From an uncultured Porphyromonadaceae bacterium (lineage in GTDB: Bacteria > Bacteroidota > Bacteroidia > Bacteroidales > Muribaculaceae): a DNA stretch of 64,000 nucleotides. The notes below the pieces were generated by a model. The model saw nothing but the letters and a program-made list of their open reading frames with translations. It was not told where the DNA came from and ran no database searches. Each line of letters starts with the position of its first letter. The first letter of the stretch is position 1. The stretch covers positions 1 to 64,000 of the forward strand of contig CAMWXJ010000011.1 in assembly GCA_947178215.1 (NCBI GenBank), read 5' to 3'. This document shows, piece by piece, positions 47,049 through 55,488 of the stretch. The translations under genes and the position numbers were made by a program.

Positions 47049-48236
47049 ATGGCCCAAACAGCAACATCACGCGCAGTGGCTTCGGGAGCATACGCCGACT
47101 CCAAGCCGCACTATGAGCTTCTCGACGGACTCCGAGGCGTTGCCGCGCTCCTCGTGCTTTGGTATCATGTACACGAAGGATTCGCCTTTGCGGGTGGCCT
47201 GCCCGTCATCGACGACATCAACCACGGCTATCTTGCCGTCGATTTCTTCTTCATGCTCTCGGGATTTGTGATAGGCTATGCCTACGACGACCGCTGGGGC
47301 CGCGGCCTCACCACGGGCAACTTCTTCAAGCGCCGCCTCATACGCCTCCACCCGATGGTGATTATGGGCGCTATAATAGGACTGATATGTTTCCTGATAC
47401 AGGGTGCACAGCAGTGGGACGGCACTCCTGCCACTGTAGGTGGCATCATGACGGCCCTGCTCTGCGCCATGCTGTTTATCCCGGCCATGCCCGGCGGGAT
47501 GTATGAAGTAAGGGGCAATGGCGAAGCGTTTCCGCTCAACGGTCCGGCCTGGTCGCTTTTTTTCGAATATATAGGCAACATACTCTATGCCCTCTTCATC
47601 CGCCGCTTCTCTACGGCTGTGGTAGCGGTGCTCACCGCTCTTCTCGGTCTCGGACTGATAGCTTTCACATGGCTCAACATGAGCGGCTACGACTCCATAG
47701 GAGTGGGCTGGACCATGGGCGAGTACGGTATCTTCACGGGTGGCCTGCGCATGCTGTTTCCGTTCACGGCGGGCATTCTGCTCTCGCGCGTGTACAAGCC
47801 TCGCAAGGTGCGCGGCGCCTTCTGGCTGTGCGCCGCAGTGCTGCTGCTACTTTTCAGCGTGCCCTATATACCGAGCGAAGGCTCGATAAGCCTCAACGGC
47901 GTTTATGAGTCGGTGTGCATAGTGCTGATATTTCCGGCCCTGGTGTGGCTCGGTGCGTCGGGCACCACCACCGACCGTCTGTCGTCGGGCGTGTGCAAGT
48001 TTCTGGGCGACCTATCGTTTCCGCTCTATATCACCCACTATCCCGTGATGTATCTCTTCTATGCCTGGATGATTGACAGCGGCAAACACACTTTGGCCGA
48101 CACATGGCCGGTGGCCCTCGGCGTCATGGCCCTCAACATCATCGTGGCCTGGGCATGCCTCAAGCTCTACGACGAGCCTGTCAGAAAGTGGCTCACACGC
48201 CGTTTCAACCCCGCCACAGCAAAGCGGCAGGGCTGA
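47049..48236 (+). CDS. Acyltransferase-3 family membrane protein
   Basis: A 395-residue inner-membrane protein with about ten helices. It opens with the family signature LLDGLRGVAALLVLWYHVHE, which contains the conserved His, followed by DFFFMLSGFVIGYAYDDRW and FFKRRLIRLHPM, which contains the conserved Arg. Members transfer acetyl or succinyl groups to sugars of peptidoglycan, LPS or exopolysaccharide. No SGNH domain is fused, so a periplasmic partner esterase would not be needed. The target is unknown. It converges on the small gene at 48255 with only 18 bases between stops and no evident terminator. Confidence 0.87.
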   Translation: MAQTATSRAVASGAYADSKPHYELLDGLRGVAALLVLWYHVHEGFAFAGGLPVIDDINHGYLAVDFFFMLSGFVIGYAYDDRWGRGLTTGNFFKRRLIRLHPMVIMGAIIGLICFLIQGAQQWDGTPATVGGIMTALLCAMLFIPAMPGGMYEVRGNGEAFPLNGPAWSLFFEYIGNILYALFIRRFSTAVVAVLTALLGLGLIAFTWLNMSGYDSIGVGWTMGEYGIFTGGLRMLFPFTAGILLSRVYKPRKVRGAFWLCAAVLLLLFSVPYIPSEGSISLNGVYESVCIVLIFPALVWLGASGTTTDRLSSGVCKFLGDLSFPLYITHYPVMYLFYAWMIDSGKHTLADTWPVALGVMALNIIVAWACLKLYDEPVRKWLTRRFNPATAKRQG

Positions 48237-48254
48237 GACCGGTAGTGTGGCGAG

Positions 48255-48536
48255 TCAGTCCTGATACTCGGCGGCAACCTCCGATATGGCGTCGGCGTCG
48301 GGTATCCATCGGCCAGGATCGGCAGGATTGGCTTCGACGAGATCCATCACCGACACATAGTCGTTTGTCGGGTCGGCATCAATCATGGCGTCGATATCTT
48401 CCTCGTCATCGGGATCGACAAGAGTTACGACACGGGCCTTGGGGTCGATTTTCACAAGGGCGTTGTCGGAATAAGCAAGGTCGTTGGAGGCAAACTCTTC
48501 AACGGCCTTGATTATCTGTCGGGCTATCTCATTCAT
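48255..48536 (-). CDS. Small acidic protein of unknown function
   Basis: A 93-residue soluble, strongly acidic protein (VDPDDEEDIDAMIDADPTND). It has an N-terminal helix (MNEIARQIIKAVEEFA), a short strand pair (ALVKIDPKARVVTLV) and an Asp/Glu-rich C-terminal half. I do not recognise it. I chose the ATG at 48534-48536 because the longer frame runs antisense into unrelated basic read-through and overlaps yifB. It lies 98 bases after yifB in the same direction. Confidence 0.6.
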   Translation of the reverse strand: MNEIARQIIKAVEEFASNDLAYSDNALVKIDPKARVVTLVDPDDEEDIDAMIDADPTNDYVSVMDLVEANPADPGRWIPDADAISEVAAEYQD

Positions 48537-48634
48537 GGTGCTTGACGGGAGGCTTTGGTTGTCACTCCCGCCACAAAGATAGTCAAAATCCTCGTCGGTC
48601 CTTTGCCTTGACCGATAAATCAACCGTGAGCAGG

Positions 48635-50206
48635 TCACTGAAACGGCAGCGGGTCGATGCCGGGCACGGTATTGCCCCAAGTTGAGCGGTCGAGGCTGCG
48701 GTAGCTTACGGCCTCGCTGATATGCGCCGGGCCGATGTCGGCGGCGCCGTCGAGATCGGCTATCGTGCGTGCAACCTTGACAATGCGGTCGTAGGCGCGC
48801 GCACTCATGTCAAATTTCGTCATTACCTTTTCGAGAATCGCCAGGGTGTCGGGGGCGAGGGGTGCGTAGCGAGCCATGAGTCGTGAGTTCATCTGCGCAT
48901 TGCAGTGTATGCCCGGCTCTGAGGCAAACCGCCGCTGCTGGATGAGGCGGGCGCGGCACACCCGCTCCCGTATTGACTCGCTCGGCTCGCCGGGGGCCGC
49001 GTGAGCGAGTTCTTCGAACGGCACGGGGAGTATCTCGACTTGCAGGTCGATGCGGTCGAGAAGCGGCCCGGAGATACGTGACAGATAGCGCGCAACGGCT
49101 CCGGGAGCGCATGTACACTGCTTGGTGGGGTGATTGTAGTAGCCGCACGGGCAGGGATTCATGCTCGCCACAAGCATGAAGCCGGCGGGATAGTCGATCG
49201 AGTAGCGGGCGCGCGAAATAGAGATATGGCGGTCTTCAAGGGGCTGCCGTAGCACTTCGAGCACCGCTTTCGGAAATTCGGGAAATTCGTCGAGAAACAA
49301 CACACCATTGTGCGCGAGTGAGATTTCGCCGGGACGGGGATTGGAACCACCCCCCACGAGCGCCACCGGCGATATGGTGTGGTGCGGCGCGCGAAACGGG
49401 CGCTGCGTCATGAGTCGTGAACCGCGTTTGAGGCATCCGGCCACAGAGTGTATCTTGGTCGTTTCGAGGGCTTCGGCGAGCGTAAACGGAGGCATGATTG
49501 TGGGTAGGCGCTTTGCCATCATCGACTTGCCTACGCCCGGAGGACCCACGAGAAGGATGTTGTGGCCGCCGGCACATGCCACCTCAAAGGCACGCTTTAC
49601 CGTCTCCTGCCCCTTGACGTCGTAGAAATCCACGTCGAACACGGCCGACGAGCGGGCAAACTCGGCGCGAGTGTCGACTTCGGTGGCCGGCACGATAATG
49701 GCGCCGGAGAGCATATCACACACCTGGCGCAGACTCTTCATACCGTAGACTTTAAGATTGTTGACTACGGCGGCTTCGGTAGCGTTGGCTTCCGGCACAA
49801 TCATCCCCTTGAAGCCCAGCTCGCGCGCCTTGATAGCCATGGGGAGCGCCCCGGAGATGGGCAGCAGGGTACCGTCGAGGCTCAACTCGCCCATCATGAG
49901 GTAGTCGCCGAGACTGTCGCATTTGAGCGTGTCGTCGCCGGCAAGCAGCGCGATAGCGATAGGGAGGTCGAAAGCCGAGCCCTCCTTACGGATGTCGGCG
50001 GGCGACAGGTTGACGACAATACGGCGGCGCGGACGCCTGAAACCGCTTTGGTCAATAGCCGTCATGACACGCTGAAAACTCTCTTTGACGGCAGCGTCGG
50101 GGAGCCCCACGATGTTGAAAGCCGCGCCCTGCTCCACCGATGCTTCCACGGTGACGGAAATGGCGTCGATACCTTGCAGTGCGGCGCCGTAAACTTTTAC
50201 AAGCAC
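48635..50206 (-). CDS. yifB: YifB/ComM-family Mg-chelatase-like AAA+ ATPase
   Basis: A 523-residue cytoplasmic protein: N-terminal ChlI-type Lon-like domain (about 1-190, FNIVGLPDAAVKES and VNLSPADIRKEGSAFDLPIA), AAA+ domain with Walker A GPPGVGKSMMAKRLP (near 220-235) and LFLDEFPEF (Walker B), and a C-terminal Mg-chelatase domain with a zinc-type NPCPCGYY loop. ComM, the relative in naturally competent bacteria, is a hexameric helicase promoting branch migration during recombination. The start is a GTG (50204-50206), fixed by the family-typical MLVKVYGAAL. Confidence 0.92.
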   Translation of the reverse strand: MLVKVYGAALQGIDAISVTVEASVEQGAAFNIVGLPDAAVKESFQRVMTAIDQSGFRRPRRRIVVNLSPADIRKEGSAFDLPIAIALLAGDDTLKCDSLGDYLMMGELSLDGTLLPISGALPMAIKARELGFKGMIVPEANATEAAVVNNLKVYGMKSLRQVCDMLSGAIIVPATEVDTRAEFARSSAVFDVDFYDVKGQETVKRAFEVACAGGHNILLVGPPGVGKSMMAKRLPTIMPPFTLAEALETTKIHSVAGCLKRGSRLMTQRPFRAPHHTISPVALVGGGSNPRPGEISLAHNGVLFLDEFPEFPKAVLEVLRQPLEDRHISISRARYSIDYPAGFMLVASMNPCPCGYYNHPTKQCTCAPGAVARYLSRISGPLLDRIDLQVEILPVPFEELAHAAPGEPSESIRERVCRARLIQQRRFASEPGIHCNAQMNSRLMARYAPLAPDTLAILEKVMTKFDMSARAYDRIVKVARTIADLDGAADIGPAHISEAVSYRSLDRSTWGNTVPGIDPLPFQ

Positions 50207-50255
50207 TTGTAGATTAGATTCTTTGAGGTGAAATAAGAGTTGAAACGGGCAAAGG

Positions 50256-50295
50256 GAGCATGGCGCGGAGTGTGTGACTCCGGCTATGCTCCCGT
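50256..50295 (-). terminator. Long hairpin after secG
   Basis: GGGAGCATGGC (50256-50266) pairs with GCTATGCTCCC (50285-50295) through one G-T, and inside it CGGAGT pairs with ACTCCG. Together this is a nearly continuous 17-pair hairpin. On the minus strand only three Ts follow. It lies between the secG stop and the yifB start and probably ends the lptE-secG transcript. Confidence 0.6.
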
Positions 50296-50346
50296 ATATG
50301 ATGGATAGCGCCTCACGGCTTACACCGTGGCGGCTGCGACATTAAC

Positions 50347-50724
50347 TTACTCTGCGGCAGGTTCTTCGGCTGCGGGTGCCTCGGCGGGTGTTTCGGCAGG
50401 AGCCTCACTTGCTACGGGAAGCTGGCTGTCGTAGCCGGCAACGCTCTGCTCTACCGCTGCGGGAGCCTTAACACGGGGGGCGGTGTTGCCCACGCTGTTG
50501 GGGATAAAGAAAGTGGAGAGGATAGCGAACACGGCGATGCAGCCGGCAAGTGTCCAGGTCACTTTCTCGATAAAGTTGTTGGTGCGACGCACGCCCATAA
50601 TCTGGTTGGAGCCGGCAAACGACGACGAGAGGCCACCGCCCTTTGATTTCTGGATAAGCACGACACCAATCATCAGCAGAGCTGCGAGAAGCGAGAGAAC
50701 AATCAGAATGATATAAATAAACAT
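50347..50724 (-). CDS. secG: Protein translocase subunit SecG
   Basis: A 125-residue inner-membrane protein with two helices (about 2-24 and 54-75) and the family segment VVLIQKSKGGGLSSSFAGSNQIMGVRR between them. The C-terminal 45 residues are an Ala/Pro/Glu-rich periplasmic or cytoplasmic tail, common in Bacteroidetes SecG. It is an accessory subunit of the SecYEG channel. It follows the TPR-like gene by 17 bases and is the last gene before a strong hairpin. Confidence 0.92.
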   Translation of the reverse strand: MFIYIILIVLSLLAALLMIGVVLIQKSKGGGLSSSFAGSNQIMGVRRTNNFIEKVTWTLAGCIAVFAILSTFFIPNSVGNTAPRVKAPAAVEQSVAGYDSQLPVASEAPAETPAEAPAAEEPAAE

Positions 50725-50741
50725 AGCTGTAAATGTAGTAA

Positions 50742-51554
50742 TTACACGTTATTTGGCTCGTCGGCACCCCCTTTTGAGGCACGCTCGATGAGCATAAGTT
50801 TTTGCAGAAAGCGCAATTGGTCTGCAAAGTAAACACTTTTTTTTGGATTATTCAAGCTGAGAGCGTGAATAATGTCATACGCTTTGTCATAACGGCCCCT
50901 TCGGATATAGACCTGGGCGAGACTCTCGCTGAGCGAGGCGCCACTGTCGTTGGCCGGCGGCACGGTATGCACCGGCCTTGCCGCCCTCGTCGGCACCGCC
51001 CTCACACCCTTGTCCGAGCTTTCCGAATTGTCCGAGCTGTCCGAGCCTCCAGCACTGCCCACGGGCTCTTTGGCCTCTTCGGCAGCAGCCTCCCGCTCCA
51101 GCAGAGCGGCATAGTCATCCGGCACCGGATTGAATATCATCTTTTCAAGCAATGCCTCTTCACGCGGGCTCATGCGGCCGTAGGTAGCCAGAAAGGTATC
51201 AATAGCGCGGTCGGTGTCGGATGATACGGCGACAGCTTCCTCGGCCGGGCAGCTAATCGCTGCGACACGCTCGCCGTCGGGGTCGAGCAGGCGAAACAGC
51301 ATGTCGCGCCCCGGCACGCCCGCAGCCACGCGCATTATCAGCTCCTCGCGCTCACTGTCGGTAATCTCGCCTCGGGGGGCGTTTTTGAGCCGGAGCACAG
51401 CCGGCAAGGACATATATGGATATGCCTCGGCAAGCGCCTCGGCTTCGGCCGCGGTGGGGCAGGCGTCGGGCTCCGTGAGAAGCCGACGAAGTATTGCTGC
51501 CGGGTCGTGCGATTGCTGCTGAGTGTCGTTGATGTCGTCCATGGCTCGTGTCAA
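50742..51554 (-). CDS. TPR-like protein between lptE and secG
   Basis: A 270-residue soluble protein without signal peptide. The C-terminal 60 residues form a tetratricopeptide-like helix pair (SLAQVYIRRGRYDKAYDII and YFADQLRFLQKLM). The middle (about 165-205) is a Ser/Asp-rich low-complexity linker, and the N-terminal half is helical. No enzyme motif is seen. It lies 17 bases after lptE and 17 before secG, so expression is coupled to envelope-biogenesis genes. A start four codons later (MDDINDTQQ) is equally possible. Confidence 0.65.
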   Translation of the reverse strand: MTRAMDDINDTQQQSHDPAAILRRLLTEPDACPTAAEAEALAEAYPYMSLPAVLRLKNAPRGEITDSEREELIMRVAAGVPGRDMLFRLLDPDGERVAAISCPAEEAVAVSSDTDRAIDTFLATYGRMSPREEALLEKMIFNPVPDDYAALLEREAAAEEAKEPVGSAGGSDSSDNSESSDKGVRAVPTRAARPVHTVPPANDSGASLSESLAQVYIRRGRYDKAYDIIHALSLNNPKKSVYFADQLRFLQKLMLIERASKGGADEPNNV

Positions 51555-51571
51555 TAAAGCGTCATAGCGGC

Positions 51572-52084
51572 TTACCAGTCGCCGAGAGTGGCGTTGAATA
51601 TCTGTATCACGAGGTCTTCCGAAATAGCCTGACAGAGCTGATCCTGCACCTCATTGAGCATCTGGTTGGAGTCGAAGTCCTGATAGGCCGAGAAGTCCTG
51701 GTCGAAGCTCTTCTTCTCATCCTTGTTGTCGGTGTAGACCACATGCACCTTGATAGTGAGACGCGTCTTGGATGCGTAGGCGTCCTGCGTCACGGCCTGA
51801 GGAGTGAGGCTGTAATCGGTAATCTCGCCCTCTATCTGGATGTCGGCAGGCGGGTCGGTGACTTGCAGGCGCGTGTTGCGCGACACATAGTCGAGCAACT
51901 CGTTTTCAAATATCGTCTGAAGCTGCGGGTACACAAGCGCCGTACGGATAGGGAAATTGGCAATAGATATGGTCTTGTAGATGTTGTAGTCGAGCGCGGC
52001 GCCGTTGAGAGTCCAGCTGAAACTGCATCCGCCGAGAAGCAGCGGAAGCAGGATTACGGTGAGGCTAAGGAGGAGTCGGCGCAT
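51572..52084 (-). CDS. lptE: LptE-family lipopolysaccharide assembly lipoprotein
   Basis: A 170-residue outer-membrane lipoprotein with lipobox cysteine C20 (LLLGGCSF). The Bacteroidetes LptE pattern is visible: SIANFPIRTALVYPQLQTIFENELLDYVSRNTRL and IQIEGEITDYSLTPQAV. LptE plugs the LptD barrel that inserts LPS into the outer leaflet. I chose the ATG at 52082-52084 because it opens a lipoprotein signal; the longer frame is read-through across the promoter and terminator region. It is the first gene of the lptE-TPR-secG unit. Confidence 0.87.
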   Translation of the reverse strand: MRRLLLSLTVILLPLLLGGCSFSWTLNGAALDYNIYKTISIANFPIRTALVYPQLQTIFENELLDYVSRNTRLQVTDPPADIQIEGEITDYSLTPQAVTQDAYASKTRLTIKVHVVYTDNKDEKKSFDQDFSAYQDFDSNQMLNEVQDQLCQAISEDLVIQIFNATLGDW

Positions 52085-52128
52085 GATAGGCTGTCGGTTG
52101 GCTTTATGGTGGGATTGGTTTAACAAGG

Positions 52129-52136
52129 CAAAGTTA
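52129..52136 (-). promoter_or_regulatory. Promoter -7 element for the lptE operon
   Basis: The minus strand reads TAACTTTG, an exact -7 match, about 45 bases before the lptE ATG and just downstream of the secDF terminator. No clear TTG is present 20 bases upstream. Confidence 0.5.
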
Positions 52137-52178
52137 GCAAATATTTCACGATAACAGGCGACAACGGGCGGTAAAAAT

Positions 52179-52212
52179 AGCGGCTCCGCCTCGTACGGAG
52201 GTCGGAGCCGCT
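52179..52212 (-). terminator. Intrinsic terminator of secDF
   Basis: AGCGGCTCCG (52179-52188) pairs with CGGAGCCGCT (52203-52212): ten perfect pairs, with a further partial stem inside the loop. On the minus strand it is followed by ATTTTTA. It lies 34 bases past the secDF stop. Confidence 0.82.
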
Positions 52213-52245
52213 TATTATTGTAGTCGCTTTGGCTGTCGGCGGCGC

Positions 52246-55140
52246 TTATGCGCGACGACCTGCCTTGGCGTTGCGACGGCTGTCGGTGATATACGCAACC
52301 GGAGCTGCAATGAACATGGTGGCGAGTGTGCCGAATACTACGCCGAATATCATGGCGAATACAAACGAGCGGATAGCGTCGCCGCCGAGGATGAAGATGC
52401 AAAGGAGCACGAGCAGGGTCGTGGCCGATGTCATCACCGTACGGCCGAGGGTCGAGTTGATCGAGCTGTTGATGGTGGTGGCGAAATCCTGCTTGGGATA
52501 TAGGCTAACGTTCTCACGCACGCGGTCAAACACAACCACGGTATCATTAATCTGATAACCAATCACGGTAAGGATTGCCGCAATAAACGACTGGTCGATT
52601 TCCATGGCGAAGGGGAAGAGGCCGTAGAAGAACGAGTAGAAACCGATGATGAGGAAGGATGTCAAGCTGACGGCGGCAAGAGCGCCGAGCGAGAAGGCCA
52701 CGTTGTGGAATCGGATGAGGATGTAGACGAACATGGCTGCGAGAGCGAGCACCACTGCGATTACGGCGTCGGTACGCATGTCGTTGGCCACGGTAGGACC
52801 AACCTTCTGCGACGACATGATGCCGATGTTTTCGTTAGTGGTGGAGAAGTCGGACATTGACATGTCGCCGATTTCGCCTTTGAGGCCGTTGTAGAGAATC
52901 TCGGTAATCTGGTCGTCGACATTCTCCTCGTCGGAGTCAATCTTGTAGTTGGTCGAGATACGCACCTTGGTGTCGTCATCGATAGTGATGACGCTTACCT
53001 GAGCACCGTCGAAGAGGGGAGCGAGTGATGCCTGGAGCTCGTGAGTCTTCACGGGGTGATCAAACTGCACCACATAGTTGCGGCCGCCGGAGAAGTCGAT
53101 ACCCTGGCTGAGGCCGCGGGTAAAGAAGCTGATGACGGTGGCGACGATGAGCACTGCCACTACAATGAACGCGGTGCGGCGCGCACCGAGGAAATTGAAG
53201 TGGGTGTTGGTGAACATGCGGCGCGAGACAGCCGTGGTGAAAGTGAGGTTGGCGATAGCCTTGCTCTTGGCGAAGAGGATGAACACGAGGCGTGTCAGGT
53301 ACACCGCAGTGAAGAACGAGCAGATGATGCCGATGATGAGGGTGGTGGCGAAGCCCTTGATAGGACCTGTGCCGAAGAGGAGCAGAATCACGCCGGTGAT
53401 AATCGACGTGAGGTTGGAGTCGAAGATTGCCGAGAAGGCGTTGGAGTAACCGTCGGCGATAGCGGTGCGCACATTCTTGCCATTGCGGAGCTCTTCCTTG
53501 GCGCGCTCGAAGATAAGCACGTTGGCGTCTACAGCCATACCGAGAGCGAGCACGATACCGGCTATACCCGAAAGGGTGAGCACTGCCTGGAACGATGCCA
53601 GGATGCCGAATGTGAAGAAGATGTTGAAGATGAGGGCAAGGTTTGCGACAAGACCGGGGATAAGACCGTAGATGAGGCACATGAACACCATGAGGAGCAC
53701 GAGTGCCACAACAAACGACCACATACCGTCCTCAATGGCCTGCTGGCCGAGCGACGGACCGATTACAGTATCGGAGATGATGTCGACCTTGGCGGCCATC
53801 TTACCGCTCTTGAGCACGTTGGCAAGGTCCTTCGCCTCATCGGTCGAGAAGTGGCCGGTGATCGATGTGCGGCCGCCTTCGATAGCGTTCTGCACGTTAG
53901 GAGCCGAGTAGACCTGATTGTCGAGCACGATGGCTACCTGCTTGCCTACGTTGGCGGCGGTCATGCGGGCCCACTTCTTGGCAGCGTCGGGGTTCATCGA
54001 CATCGACACATAGTTGCCGCCCTGCATATTGTCGTACTCGTTGTTAGCGGTAGTGACAACGTCGCCGTAGAGTGTTGCCTTGCCGCCCACGGTGCGGAGA
54101 CCGACGAGGGTGTAGAGGTCAACCTTGCGGTTACGGCCGGTTACAGTATCGGGCATCTCTATGGTCTGGGGCTTTACTTCCCAGGCGAGTTTGAGATTAG
54201 CAGGGAGGATACGCTTGGCGGCGGGCGAAGCGATAATCGAGTCGATGGTGGCGCGCTCCATGAGTGTAGCGGAGCCGACAGCGATGGGATTGTACTGCGA
54301 GCCGGGCACGAGGAAATGTGCGAAGAGGCCGCGGCCGTCGGTGGTGGAGTCGGCGGCGATAGCGCGGTCAAGCTCCATAAGTGCGCCCTGGTAGTCGGCT
54401 ACGGGGAATGTCTCGTAAAATTCGAGGTTGGCCGAGCTTTTGAGAAGCTCACGCACGCGGTCGTGCTCCTTTACACCGGGGAGTTCAAGAAGAATCTGGC
54501 CGTCGTTTTCAAGCTCCTGGATGTTGGGCGACACGACACCGAACTGGTCGATACGCGAACGAAGCACATTGGTCGACGAGCTCACGCGGTCCTTGACCTC
54601 CTGTTTGAGAGTGGCCTCGACAGCTTCGGGGCTGTCGCCGCGCTTGGTCTGGTCGCGGAACACCACGGTAAGGTCACCGGCGGGATCGATGCGGCGGTAC
54701 TCGCGGCAGAACACACCTACGTAGTCGTGGCTCTTGGTGGCCTTGACAACGGAATCGGCGGCGTGGATAGCGGGTTCAAAGTAAGGGTTGCCTTCGGCGT
54801 TGGCCATTGAGCGGAGGATGTCGGGCACGGATACTTGAAGGGTCACATTCATGCCGCCTTTCAAGTCGAGGCCGAGGCCCACGCCAAGTTTCTGAACTTC
54901 GTTGAAAGTATAACCGAGATAGACGGGCTCCTTGGAGATGGAGTCGATGTAGCTCTTGTAGGCCACACGGTAGGCGTCGGAACGTGTGTCGCCGTTGCTC
55001 ATGGAGGCTGCATATTTCTCGGCATTGCCCTCATGATGATTGGTCACGAGAGTAAACGAGAGATAGAACAGACAGATGAGCACGAGGAATATCGCGATGA
55101 TGCCGGCAACGACACTTCCTAATTTTCCTTTGCTTTGCAT
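52246..55140 (-). CDS. secDF: Protein translocase subunit SecDF (fused)
   Basis: A 964-residue inner-membrane protein that fuses SecD (about 1-600) and SecF (about 640-960). Each half has one helix, a periplasmic domain and a five-helix RND-type bundle. Family motifs are GLGLDLKGGMNVTLQV (SecD start), GMAVDANVLIFERAKEEL (proton-relay helix), GIDFSGGRNYVVQF (SecF start) and NDTVVVFDRVRE. SecDF uses the proton gradient to pull preproteins through SecYEG. The fused form is normal for Bacteroidetes. It has its own promoter, a structured leader and a terminator. Confidence 0.95.
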   Translation of the reverse strand: MQSKGKLGSVVAGIIAIFLVLICLFYLSFTLVTNHHEGNAEKYAASMSNGDTRSDAYRVAYKSYIDSISKEPVYLGYTFNEVQKLGVGLGLDLKGGMNVTLQVSVPDILRSMANAEGNPYFEPAIHAADSVVKATKSHDYVGVFCREYRRIDPAGDLTVVFRDQTKRGDSPEAVEATLKQEVKDRVSSSTNVLRSRIDQFGVVSPNIQELENDGQILLELPGVKEHDRVRELLKSSANLEFYETFPVADYQGALMELDRAIAADSTTDGRGLFAHFLVPGSQYNPIAVGSATLMERATIDSIIASPAAKRILPANLKLAWEVKPQTIEMPDTVTGRNRKVDLYTLVGLRTVGGKATLYGDVVTTANNEYDNMQGGNYVSMSMNPDAAKKWARMTAANVGKQVAIVLDNQVYSAPNVQNAIEGGRTSITGHFSTDEAKDLANVLKSGKMAAKVDIISDTVIGPSLGQQAIEDGMWSFVVALVLLMVFMCLIYGLIPGLVANLALIFNIFFTFGILASFQAVLTLSGIAGIVLALGMAVDANVLIFERAKEELRNGKNVRTAIADGYSNAFSAIFDSNLTSIITGVILLLFGTGPIKGFATTLIIGIICSFFTAVYLTRLVFILFAKSKAIANLTFTTAVSRRMFTNTHFNFLGARRTAFIVVAVLIVATVISFFTRGLSQGIDFSGGRNYVVQFDHPVKTHELQASLAPLFDGAQVSVITIDDDTKVRISTNYKIDSDEENVDDQITEILYNGLKGEIGDMSMSDFSTTNENIGIMSSQKVGPTVANDMRTDAVIAVVLALAAMFVYILIRFHNVAFSLGALAAVSLTSFLIIGFYSFFYGLFPFAMEIDQSFIAAILTVIGYQINDTVVVFDRVRENVSLYPKQDFATTINSSINSTLGRTVMTSATTLLVLLCIFILGGDAIRSFVFAMIFGVVFGTLATMFIAAPVAYITDSRRNAKAGRRA

Positions 55141-55220
55141 GTCGGGGATAAGATGTTTATTGGTGGTTTATTATTTGTTTTTCGAGGTTGGCAAGCGGCT
55201 GACCCACATAGCAATAATCG

Positions 55221-55276
55221 CTCACCGAAAGCACCCTCGACTACCCGACGGCCGGGCATGGGGGTGCTCCCGTGAG
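55221..55276 (-). ncRNA. Structured leader of secDF (candidate cis-regulatory RNA)
   Basis: In the roughly 150-base secDF leader three nested inverted repeats stack into one long hairpin: CTCAC/GTGAG (55221-55225, 55272-55276), AGCACCC/GGGTGCT (55230-55236, 55262-55268) and CCCG/CGGG (55244-55247, 55253-55256). Sixteen pairs are arranged co-axially with small internal loops. A 12-codon open frame follows in the leader (ATG at 55205-55207 on the minus strand, MWVSRLPTSKNK, two stops). I do not recognise a known riboswitch. Control by translation or secretion stress is a guess. No T-run follows, so it is not a terminator. Confidence 0.4.
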
Positions 55277-55299
55277 GGGGAAGTCACTTTTTCAGCGTG

Positions 55300-55307
55300 C
55301 AAATATA
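55300..55307 (-). promoter_or_regulatory. Promoter -7 element for secDF
   Basis: The minus strand reads TATATTTG, an exact -7 match. It predicts a leader of about 150 bases, longer than at most other promoters in this window, and places the nested hairpin at the very 5' end of the mRNA. Sequence from 55308 to 55386 is AT-rich with nothing else recognisable. Confidence 0.5.
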
Positions 55308-55386
55308 CGATTTAATTTTGTAATTACCGCCATTTTAGCGCCCTAATTTTAACACCGTGCGGCATAAACAACGGCACAAATGCCGA

Positions 55387-55470
55387 CGAAGCAACCGCGA
55401 CGTGACACGAGTGTTCACGCTGCGGTTGCTTCGCCATGCAGTTATCTTCCGTCGGCCGTGGGCCGACGGA
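55387..55470 (-). terminator. Two tandem hairpins after leuS
   Basis: Nearest the leuS stop, TCCGTCGGCC/GGCCGACGGA (55448-55457, 55461-55470) is a perfect ten-pair stem with a three-base loop. Further on, CGAAGCAACCGC/GCGGTTGCTTCG (55387-55398, 55422-55433) is a perfect twelve-pair stem enclosing CGTGA/TCACG. Neither is followed by a T-run on the minus strand, so they may act as 3' stabilisers or factor-dependent terminators. Confidence 0.5.
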
Positions 55471-55488
55471 TGGTTGCGGCGGCTACGG

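Noticed and set aside
53041..54810. 589-codon open frame opposite secDF
   Set aside because: Shadow of secDF. Its composition (Glu/Gly/His-rich repeats) reflects complemented codons, and no family is recognisable.
55141..55220. 4.5S/SRP RNA in the secDF leader
   Set aside because: A GGTCAG-like string is present on the minus strand, but the conserved SRP apical-loop sequence (GGAAG...AGCAGCC) is missing.
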